From contig NW_003135349.1 in NCBI RefSeq assembly GCF_000003605.2, positions 422,773 through 459,949 of the forward strand: a stretch of DNA of 37,177 nucleotides, given 5' to 3'. Source of the stretch: Saccoglossus kowalevskii (taxonomy: Eukaryota > Hemichordata > Enteropneusta > Harrimaniidae). The notes under the pieces are model-generated. The model worked only from the letters and a program-made list of their open reading frames with translations, made no database searches and had not been told where the DNA came from. Below, one piece after another: positions 24,871 to 33,561 of this stretch (positions within the stretch are counted from its first letter, which is position 1; each line of letters starts with the position of its first letter). Both the position numbers and the translations under genes were made by a program.

Positions 24871-26435
24871 ATAACATATGTATGTAATATGTATGTTCAC
24901 TGTGAAATCATTACACACATTTTTCAAATACGCTTGTGTTATTGATCTTTAGATTAATGACATCTTAATTGTGACCCATGTGTGGAGGTCGTTTTTGGGT
25001 ACCAACGTTTTAGTTTTAGTTGGCGGTAAACAGCAAGATTTAACCGACCACATTATCAAGCAACTTAAGTTTGGGTTCCTTGTTATTGTTAAAAATGGGT
25101 TCATGTGACTGATGCAATGTGTCTCACGTGACATTTGACAATCCTCAAAATTACCAATTCAAAAAGCAAAGCAGAAATGCAAATCCGTTTTAAAAAATCA
25201 AACTGGAATTTTAAAACGAAAAGCAGATGGCAATGAAATTATGAATACATTTTAAACTATAAAGTGAAATTTAATATCTAAATGGATAATAAGAATGAAA
25301 TTGAAGTTTCATTATGACATTAAATAAAACATAAATCAAGTGACAATGATGAAAATACGAAGTCATGGCCTTCCTTGGTTACCGCATACATGGGATAATT
25401 ACACATCGTCGTGTGTTACATATACCGTCATATATATTTGCATCCGTTGAATAAACCTTTGTGTAGGCCCTAGTACACGTCGTCCTCCCGACAGACGTAG
25501 TCAACGACCGTAATCTTTTGGTCGCGAAGCCAAGCCAGAGACAACTATACATATACAGTTACTAATTCTATACAACACTGATATAGCTCTGTATGGATTA
25601 GAGACGAGAGTACAATTGCCTGGTCTGCTAGAATGGTGTGTATTTGTATACAGGTTATATTGTAAATTAAAAATGCTACACGTTAAGATTGTTTCCCATT
25701 TTTGCTATACCAGTATTTTAGTTATAACAGACGAATTTGTATCCTAACCTAAATAGTACCCAACTAAAATGGAATGCGGAAATTTTACGAGAACTGGTCC
25801 CTGTCACACAATTTGAGAGAAGTACTTGTTGAGCAAATTGAGTTTCAGGGTATATTCTTTGCAAAAAATGAATGCTTAATTATCTATCTATCTTAATGAA
25901 GGTTAGACAACCACTTTAAATTACTAGTATTGCATAAATTGGAGAAATAGATAAATGAATATACATTACCAGTATATTAACCTTTTGAGACATGAGAAGT
26001 AAACTCAATATACAAATACTGTTGTTACTCCCCGGTAGAAACAATTACTGGCTCGACCCTATGCATGATTTCAAATTACGCCATTACGGTATCCTGTTAA
26101 ATTACCAGTGTATCAAATGGAACAAATATAACCTCTTATTTTCACCACATTTTGTACTGTTGTTGTGGACACAGCCTTTCATTTCAGTTCATTATCTTGA
26201 AGTATGTATTTATAGAAATCAGGTGCTATGTCAGTGAGCACTACTGGATGGTACGCTGTATACATGTTAGAACGTTACCGGTCCAGGGGTCAAGCTATCA
26301 TTACTCGTTATGATAAATCTGATGGTGTGCGGCTCGTATAGACAGATTGTATAATAGTGGATAGCTTTTTAGGAAAGGTAGAGAATACTTAGACGACTTG
26401 ATACTAAAGTGTTGCTATCATGATTTCAGCAGTTT
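24871..26435. other. No gene recognised
   Basis: The 61-codon minus frame (24949-25134) and 81-codon plus frame (25992-26237) have no known domain. Positions 25430-25520 are slightly richer in CpG, but no promoter or exon can be defended. Confidence 0.35.
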
Positions 26436-26439
26436 TCTG

Positions 26440-26740
26440 TCGAGCGGAGCTTGTCATATGGGTGATTGTCCGCCGTCGTCCATCGTCCGCGTCAACTTTT
26501 TACCTTTTCGATTTCTCCTAGAATACTACAAACCTGATTGCTTTGATGCTTGATGTATATGTGCTTTAGGCAGACCTCTCTTAGATTTGTTCTTTTCATG
26601 GTGATATCTTTAAGTCTCTAATTTTGGTGAATATTTGGTAAAGATTGATATTTTCAACAATTCTAATGATGTCTTCAGTTCTTTAATTGAAATATGCATT
26701 GCTAACAGCGGATCTATCTCAGCCGAGAGGCTGCTTGTAT
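26440..26740 (+). mobile_element. Interspersed repeat with a terminal hairpin
   Basis: It opens with CGAGCGGAGCTTGTCATATG (26441-26460). It continues with a CGTC-rich stretch and AACTTTTTACCTTTTCGATT, matching 12850-13050. It closes with a hairpin CAGCC-GAGA-GGCTG (26720-26733) directly followed by CTTGTA. The left end GGAGCTTGT and right end GCTGCTTGT resemble the ends of the element at 21134-22000. There is no coding capacity. Helitron-like 3' hairpins come to mind, but the expected terminal CTRR is not clear. Confidence 0.55.
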
Positions 26741-27408
26741 TATATTTAAAATTAGTATACTGATGTATTAATTATGTAATACAAATCACCTTGTGGTTTA
26801 TTTTATATTTTATTAACGTCCAGTCTATGGCAGATATCTTACTCGTTGAATTTGTTTCTTTTCTAACATTCAAGGTCTTATCAAGAATATTGTTTGCCTG
26901 TTTCTTGTTGTTTAAATTACTGGTTGACTGGTTTGTATAGGTATACATTGCTAAGTATACATTGAAACAACAGTCATAATATCATGACATATGGAGACAG
27001 ATTTTAATACATTTCGTGTCACAAGGGAATACCTTTTAAGTAGAAAATTTTACAGCATTTAGTGAGTAACCTTGCAGTTATTTGTGTTTAAATTTCACGG
27101 TCGTCACTATTCAAATCATGACCAATCTTTTTTGGTTTAATAAGGACGATTATCAATTAGTTGCTCGGTAAAAAAACACACAAATGATTTACAAGCAAAC
27201 TAAATTATCGCAATGGTTTTCATTAAGCGCTAAGTCCGTATAGCAAAACATTATTTTTGTGGATTTAAACGTTCATCCAATCCACGTATGTGAATCTGCT
27301 CTACAAACTCACCGTTTAGTATCGAGCACTCTCACCTGGAATAATCGACTACCTTCCTGTATATATGTATATATACGTGGACAGAGAAATTAAGACACGA
27401 CTACATGA
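26741..27408. other. No gene recognised
   Basis: AT-rich sequence up to the retroelement fossil. The alternating TATATATGTATATATACG run at about 27359-27377 may mark the outer edge of the fossil element. Confidence 0.35.
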
Positions 27409-27409
27409 G

Positions 27410-27476
27410 TAAAGTTGACTCTACAGTACTGTTTCGTAAGGTACATGGAGTACCTCACTCATCAGGGGTTAAGACT
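27410..27476 (-). ncRNA. Hammerhead ribozyme (type I) of a Penelope-like element
   Basis: On the minus strand every core element is present in order. CTGATGA (27465-27459) is followed by stem II GTGAGGTAC / GTACCTTAC closing a TCCAT loop (27458-27436, nine pairs including one G-T). Then comes GAAA (27435-27432), a very short stem III with CAG pairing CTG around TA, and the GTA cleavage triplet. Cleavage would fall after A27422, before G27421. Stem I is partial: G, G and T pair near the core and ACTTT pairs AAAGT outside an internal loop. Tiny stem III hammerheads of this type are known in Penelope-like retroelements, and this one lies 80-150 nt downstream of the GIY-YIG tail. Activity is untested. 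Confidence 0.8.
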
Positions 27477-27558
27477 TTATTAAATAAACTACCGAAACAG
27501 ACTACGTTATAAGCGCTACAGACTTGCATAGCAATGGAGTGGGTTTACGATATTAAAA

Positions 27559-27909
27559 CTAGTTGTTGCATAGCAACGATTTGGCTCTGTGTCTACAGGA
27601 AGAAAACAACTCATTTCTTTTATTTAAACTACAGTAATGTGGTTGGAAAATTATAATATATTTCTCTCTAATGCATAAGTTGCAACGTTTGCTTGAAGTA
27701 TTATATGGTGCAGCACGCGATAACACTCTCCATTTGATGTCATAATCGATGTTATTATCTTTTAATGACCAAGCGTATTTACTGAGCTCTGTTGCGTTTC
27801 TTATTGATTGGTTGCGTAGCGATGCAGTGTGGTTTCTGTACCGGGTTTTAAATTCATTTCCTGTTAGTCCCACATATGTTTCACACGTGTTGTTGTCTCG
27901 CCGTCTGAT
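27559..27909 (-). pseudogene. Penelope-like element fragment: GIY-YIG endonuclease tail
   Basis: The minus frame reads DNNTCETYVGLTGNEFKTRY, then TELSKYAWSLKD, SKRCNLCIREK and NKRNELFSSCRHR, and ends at a stop at 27559. This is the typical C-terminal end of the GIY-YIG endonuclease domain of Penelope-like reverse transcriptases. Visible are the YVG part of the YIG motif, the arginine in KTRY, the glutamate in TELSK, and the CxxC of RCNLC. The first half of the signature (GIY side) and the whole reverse transcriptase are missing. The homology runs into a TA microsatellite, so the copy is strongly 5'-truncated. It cannot be autonomous. The first ATG-like codon inside is not a real start. Confidence 0.85.
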
Positions 27910-27935
27910 ATATATATATATATTTATTTATATGC
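27908..27935. repeat. TA-rich microsatellite at the truncation point
   Basis: An alternating TATATATATA run merges into TTTATTTATATG exactly where the Penelope-like coding similarity stops on its 5' side. It is probably the insertion junction or a later microsatellite expansion that erased it. Confidence 0.55.
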
Positions 27936-28557
27936 ATATTCTGAATTAATTTATAGTTGTATTTAAATCTGATACCGATGGAATGTAGAAAATATTATTT
28001 CGACGCAATGACAAACTTAACATGTAAGCATAGTGTTAATATTTTAAATAAAATTGACATGTAAACACGTTACAACAGTTGCGACATAAGCATTTATTCA
28101 TTTAAGAACAGTATTATCTAAATTGATTTGATAATTAGGTCAAGATCTGTACTGAAAATTCTATACAAAAACGATATATATTTCTTTTGTTGGTAATGAA
28201 TGATCAGTCTGGCATTGAACATAAACATTCCTTCATCTTCTCTGCCTTTCTAAGTAAATGTCATTTTAAACCAAGTATTAAGTGCATTAAACACGTTTAA
28301 GTGACCTGACATAAACAGCTATTTCATTTACAATGAGTTTTCAGGTAATATTGAAAATGAAAAATAGCAACATGTTATATGTAATTATGCAGCCAAGTAA
28401 TATGTTTTCCATTGTAAAAAATATTAATAACAACATATTTAATGATCATGCATCAACTTAACTACATCAGTCTAATGCATTATTTAAAGATATTCCCTTG
28501 TTTATCCTTTTTTTAGAATAACAGTAATATCGTTGAAACTAGACTATGACTGATTAG
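27936..28557. other. AT-rich 3' flank of the minus-strand gene
   Basis: No exon is recognisable. This should hold the 3' UTR of the gene that ends at 28558. An AATAAA on the minus strand lies near 28090, inside TTTATT on the plus strand, about 460 bp past the stop. It is the only polyadenylation candidate I noted and is weak. Confidence 0.3.
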
Positions 28558-29793
28558 CTATCTTGCTTTTTTTCGCATTTTATTCAAAGCGGTTTCAAAT
28601 TCATCATTAACTTTTGGTATTTTTCTCTTCAGTACTGTTTTCATGTTTTGTGCTTCTTCGAGACATGCTCTATACGACCTGTTAACGTGAATTATTCGTT
28701 TTTCAAGATTCTCAGTTTTGTTCATCATGTCTACAGACACGTCACTACGGTAATATTCAGAATACTTGTTGATTATGTCACAGCTCTCCGAACCCCTTGG
28801 TACAATTATAGGAATTCCTATTGCCATTGCTGCGAGTGTGAACTGCGATGACACCATTGATTTAGGGGGGATAAGGGCCAGATGTGAACAACATACCTCA
28901 TCATACACTGACTCCATTATTGAATGCCGAGACAGTCTCAGATATCCATTAACATTGAACTTGCTGAAATCGTAATTATTCTTATCATTGAAGGACACAT
29001 CAAACACTTTCCATTTGGGAGGGGGTTTCTTCATTTCTGCCATGCCTTTTGCGACCGAACTCATGGCAGGTGATAACATTTTAATATAACCGTTATCATC
29101 ATGTTTTAAATGCTCAGGTTGGATTGGTGTTATTACTATTAGCTCTTCGTCTTCTCCAAGTTCATCAAGTGGCCGTTTCTCCATATACTGATGCGTAGGT
29201 ATCATGTACAAAGGAAAATGTTTATGTTTCATTTCTTCAATTGTTGCATATATTCTTTTAAAGTCTGTATATACATTTTTCCAAATCGAACAGACCAAAT
29301 CGGCATGGGTGGAATCTGTATATAAAAATTCCTCTTGACGTAGCTCCATGTTAGGCTCTGGATACCCAAGAATCTTTCTGTGGGTATCAAAATCGGATTC
29401 TAGTGACAAAGTGTTAATCAATATAAAATGAGCTTTGTTGAATAATGTTTCTTTAATATCATGAGCAGCATCTGAACTCACTAGTCCAAAACCACAAACA
29501 AAGCATATATTTCTCAATTTGTTCAGCCCTGGGAAGCAGATGGCATGCATGTACAGCCAGTCTTGTTTTGCTTCAAGGCCTTTGAATCTCGACTTTTCTG
29601 GTGATGGAAGGATCAATCTAACATCGAGTTCTTCAGCTTCTTTTTCTTCTTTACTGTTTTTTCGAAGTACCATGAGGTGAACTACCAGCCCCATTAATTT
29701 AAAGAGGTAGGCAAGGGTACGAATAGCAGCGGGGATACCTGCCTCTAAAGGGGAACCGAGCGTCTCAGCAACAATAAGTGCTGCGTCATTCAT
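28558..29793 (-). CDS. Glycosyltransferase-like (GT-B fold) protein, probable pseudoenzyme
   Basis: A 411-residue protein. I chose the ATG at 29793 (MNDAALIVAETLGSP) because it aligns with the start of the plus-strand paralogue (MAPAVLMVCTSWSP) and lies four bases after a splice acceptor, CATTTTAG. Upstream in-frame codons to 29937, including an ATG at 29862, are likely 5' UTR or intron. Landmarks are an N-terminal strand and helix (5-35), VRLILPSPEKSRFKGLEAK (about 58-76), VCGFGLVSSDAAHDIKE (about 98-114), an ILINT strand, and a C-terminal Rossmann half ending in HLALIPPKSMVSSQFTLAAM (about 302-321). A basic helical tail follows. The family resembles GT-B/GT4-type glycosyltransferases, but the Gly-rich N-terminal loop and both glutamates of the E-x7-E signature are absent. 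It stops here without the TRADD-N region of its neighbour. Cytosolic location and regulatory role are inference. Confidence 0.75.
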   Translation of the reverse strand: MNDAALIVAETLGSPLEAGIPAAIRTLAYLFKLMGLVVHLMVLRKNSKEEKEAEELDVRLILPSPEKSRFKGLEAKQDWLYMHAICFPGLNKLRNICFVCGFGLVSSDAAHDIKETLFNKAHFILINTLSLESDFDTHRKILGYPEPNMELRQEEFLYTDSTHADLVCSIWKNVYTDFKRIYATIEEMKHKHFPLYMIPTHQYMEKRPLDELGEDEELIVITPIQPEHLKHDDNGYIKMLSPAMSSVAKGMAEMKKPPPKWKVFDVSFNDKNNYDFSKFNVNGYLRLSRHSIMESVYDEVCCSHLALIPPKSMVSSQFTLAAMAIGIPIIVPRGSESCDIINKYSEYYRSDVSVDMMNKTENLEKRIIHVNRSYRACLEEAQNMKTVLKRKIPKVNDEFETALNKMRKKAR

Positions 29794-29990
29794 ATTCCTA
29801 AAATGGGATGAACATATAATTAAAATATTATAAACGTTTTGACAACAAAATGACAATGACATGATTTTTGTGATTAGGGCTATAATAATACATTGAATAA
29901 ATTGACGTTTTTTTCCTGGTATGAGCAGTTTTGTCAATCTGTTGTCATAATTTTGAATTTAAGTTTTGAAGTGTTTATATAGGGGTACCA
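29794..29990 (-). promoter_or_regulatory. Probable promoter and 5' UTR of the minus-strand gene
   Basis: A TATA box (TATATAAAC, plus-strand positions 29973-29981) would place transcription start near 29945. A splice acceptor-like CATTTTAG ends at 29798, just before the ATG, so there may be a short 5' UTR intron. If the region is unspliced, the in-frame ATG at 29862 would add a 23-residue hydrophobic leader. Confidence 0.45.
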
Positions 29991-32060
29991 ATCTTTGCTG
30001 GTCGACAGAAAGATAACAATCACTTCATACCATAGCTGCCATTTCTCGTGTGGGTAGACATACTTATCAAAAGGTGAAGTACATATCATGTTTTTAACCT
30101 GTTGGGCGTGATAATAACTTTATAATATACTTTCCAAATTTCATTTTCGGGTTGAACTATTTGCATTTAATATATCATAATTTATCGGCATTAGGTTGTT
30201 ATTTTCAGTAGTTTCTTCTTTAATAAATATAATAGCAAAATATTAGTGTTTTCGAAAACCTGTGCATTGTTTTAATGCATTATACAATATAATAAATGAA
30301 TAGCCAACATATGCAACGGATTGTCATGCATGTGAATGGTCACTTTTTACAGAAATATTGTGTTGTGAACCCTGGTTGTGTTGATTCAAACTGGTTCTTT
30401 GGGCGATTGCACTATGCGAGTTGGGCACTACCAAATAACACATTTCCCTATGATACTGTACGTCGAGTTAACAAAGTCACACTCTAACAACACTGTGACG
30501 CCGTCCATGAAATTACCAAAACTGCTACTGATTAATATTTATGAAAAATCAAATGTAATAAATATCAATCAATTGCAGTTTTAGGCCGCTATACATAACA
30601 CAGTGCCAATCAGCGACAAGGCAACTTGTTTTGTGTGGTTATGGATTTATTACACAAATCTCAACATGATTGTTGTACATATTAAACTCCCAGATAATTG
30701 TGTGAATGTAAAATTCTAAAATATACGATTGACAGAGCATCGTACACAGCCACGGGAACACTGACATGTAAAATAGCACGGTAGTAATAACGCTGTCGAA
30801 CAGTTTTCAATTTGTCAATAGGGCTAGGGAGGAGTACAAAAACAGACTCTATGATGATCTTTGGTTTGGAAGTACTAAATAAGGCGTATATTTTGGTGTT
30901 GTATTCCCGACCCAAGATTGACATCGCACTTTTCAACTTCACTGTTGAAGTCAATGAGAGCGTTCACGCTATGAGGAAAGCGCAATGAAATATGAAAAGG
31001 TAATTGGTTTTAGTCTGTTAGTAACATTGTTCATTGTTCTAATTTTAGACTGGAGACACTGATAATTGTTTTCATAGTTTAGTAGTTTAGAGTTGTTTTA
31101 TGAATTTAAGGTAATTCCATCAAGAATATTACCATTACCATTAATAATTTCATAGTTTAGTTGTTCGTTGTAAGATACCTGGATGCCCGCGGTAGAGAAT
31201 ATGTGACTAATTGGCATCGATCGGTTTTCCCCGAACTGTTTTTTTCAATGGTAGTTTTGGAAATTATTTCCGCACATGCGTATCAATCAGTTTTGATTTC
31301 TGCAAACGTTATAACATGCTCCTAATTTTCCAGGCCTTCAATTAGGCGTACATCTGGAACAGTAGGTTTTCCTTGTGCCATATTTAGTGGTTAGGGTTAT
31401 TCTGGAATCGAACAATTACAATCCAATTGCCCCACGTATTACAATACGGGCTGCCTACTCACGGCACTATTGTTGAAAAAATCTCAATACTATGGTTCAT
31501 GTTTTAAGTATTTGAAGTTAATGTTACGGCTAGTAAGAATGGGATAATGAAATACAAGTTATGTTTACAATGAGTTTCTCGTTTGAACATGTCTTTAATT
31601 TGTTTTACCGTCTATTTCGTTACTAGTTGTGTTCACCATTTGGTATTTTCAGGGTTATCGAAGAGTATTAGGTTTCACGCACTGAAAAATTCACTGTGTA
31701 CAACATTTCGAGACTGTAACCTGGCAGCGCCACAGAAGAAGAAAAATGAAGCAATGAAAATTAAGTTAATTCACAGCTCATATACACATTAAATATAAGC
31801 CACATCTATCAATACACAACAAAGAAGAAGCTGTTACTTACTTTCGATATACGAGAACAAACACCGTGTGTTTTGCGTGACTTTAATAGAATGTGATTTT
31901 ATCCACAAAAAGCCTTGACATGTTACAGAGAATCAGTAATAGTGTCATGACAACCCACTTCAGTTTGATTTATTGCAACGAATCTGTGATCAATAATTAC
32001 GGACTACATTTTGAGACAAATGAAACTAATTAACATGCACATGCAGCTGAATCTATATCA
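29991..32060. other. Intergenic region of the divergent pair
   Basis: About 2 kb with no exon I can support. Small frames (30296-30487, 30682-30954 and 31583-31792) show no domain. GTTCGATTCC on the minus strand near 31412 resembles a pol III B box but lacks tRNA pairing. Confidence 0.4.
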
Positions 32061-32064
32061 GCAT

Positions 32065-32333
32065 ATGTAATATAAAATTGCTATATATTTTTTTAAAAAA
32101 TTTAAATACATAGATTTTAAAAAAGCGATTTCGGCAATATACGAACAACTTGAAATAATGCGTTGACATCACGCATTCCACGGGCGTGGCAAATATGTAA
32201 ATGATGCTGCCACTAGTTAATCTCGAACAATGGGCAATAGTTGTGGGGGGTTTGGAACGTTACCTGTGGACGTGAAGTCAGTTCGTAGCAGAAGATAACA
32301 TGTTATAAGGTGTTCAGTTATATCAACTATACA
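32065..32333 (+). promoter_or_regulatory. Probable promoter and 5' UTR of the plus-strand gene
   Basis: Upstream of the ATG lie a TATA-like TATAAAAT (about 32070), a CRE-like TGACATCA (32164-32171), a KLF/Sp-like GGGCGTGGC (32182-32190) and an octamer-like ATGTAAAT (32195-32202). Which TATA or start site is used is not clear. These are simple string matches and need expression data. Confidence 0.35.
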
Positions 32334-33561
32334 ATGGCTCCAGCAGTACTTATGGTGTGTACGTCATGGTCTCCTTTCATCAACTGGGATGTATCGTATG
32401 CCGTCCTTCTACTGGCGAAATTATTCCGTACTCTTGGTGTGACTGTTTACTGTACTGTGCTTGATGTTGATAGCGAGTTCGAAAGAATGGCGGTATCTCA
32501 TGATATACGAGTTGTACACCCTACTCCAAAAGCAAGACGTTTCCATGGGATAAAGCCAAATCACAGTTGGGTACTTTTTTTTGAATACTTTTACACTGAA
32601 CTCAGTAGCCTCAATGACATTAAAATAGTAATTGGATTTGAGTCGTTGACATCTGAATCAGCTCTTCACATGAAGCTTAACATTTTTACAGATGCAGCTT
32701 TATACTTAGTTCACATCCCGAATTTACAACCCGATTTCGCTTTGAAAGAAGCAGAGGTCGAAGAGGTTGGTGGCGCAGTTGCTGCTAATCCTTCTAACTT
32801 GTCATCAGAGGAGTTACAGCAAGCCATGGCTGTACTTTCTATAGGACCATGTGCATTCAAGTGTTTTGTTTCAAAGTATAAACAGAAAACTGCTGGTGTA
32901 AGTCATGTTGAACTTGAACCCATTCCAGTCAACAATATTCTAAATGAGACAACTGCAAACATGCCATTACTGACTAAGAACTTCACTGTGATTTCAGTAA
33001 TGTCCACCAGTGATGATACCGGTGACATCGGAAAACTAACTGCCATAGCTCAAGCGTTTTTTAACATTCTACAACGTAGAGAGCACCTGATTAGGTCGAT
33101 AACGTGGCATATATTTGGTGTTCCTATTAGTGAAGAAGATACCTTGATAAAGACTCTTTCTAAAGGACATCACAATGTAAAAATAATTCCACACATAGTA
33201 CGATCTGTGCACAATCTACACCCGACTCTGTCTAGCTCACACCTTGTGTTAATTACACCAGACTTGCCATTTGCATTCGGCTATCTACTTGACGCTCTAA
33301 CTATTGGAATTCCGATACTTGTTTCAAGGAATTCTGAATGCCATGAATTTTTGAAGATAATATGCTGCGGCCATGACGTACATGTTAAAATGTCGACCAC
33401 TTCAACTGACATTGAATGTAAAATCATTGATGTAATTCAACATTATGCCTCTGCTCTATCTACTGCCTTTGAGATGAAAGGATTCGTACATAACTATACA
33501 GATAAATTGCTGAATGAAACAATGTTGTCACTCACAGAGAAAACAATTCATTCAGACAGCG
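32334..33561 (+). CDS. Exon 1: glycosyltransferase-like domain
   Basis: 409 codons plus one base, ending ACAGCG then GTAAAT. The N-terminal half has strand LMVCTSWSP (6-14), strand VTVYCTVL (36-43), IRVVHPTPKARRF (about 57-69), and IVIGFESLTSESALHMK (about 97-113), followed by LYLVHI. The C-terminal half has FTVISVMSTSDDTGDIGKL (about 218-236), WHIFGVPISEED, VKIIPHI, and SSHLVLITPDLPFAFGYLLD (about 302-321) with ALTIGIPILVSRNSECHEFL (about 322-341). That last block is the position of the GT4 E-x7-E signature, but the first glutamate is gone and the second is aspartate. The usual G-rich loop after strand 1 is also absent. Binding without catalysis is the likely mode. Confidence 0.8.

Noticed and set aside
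29797-29937. 48-residue N-terminal extension of the minus-strand gene
   Set aside because: It begins with TTG, a splice acceptor separates it from the aligned start, and the paralogue has no such extension. The internal ATG at 29862 is kept only as an alternative.
31395-31430. Possible tRNA or tRNA-derived SINE (GTTCGATTCC on the minus strand)
   Set aside because: The flanking bases do not form a T stem, no A box lies at the right distance, and no cloverleaf can be drawn.
32310-32333. Upstream extension of the plus-strand GT-like gene
   Set aside because: The first codon of the extension is GTG, not ATG. The ATG at 32334 has a strong context and aligns with the start of the paralogue.
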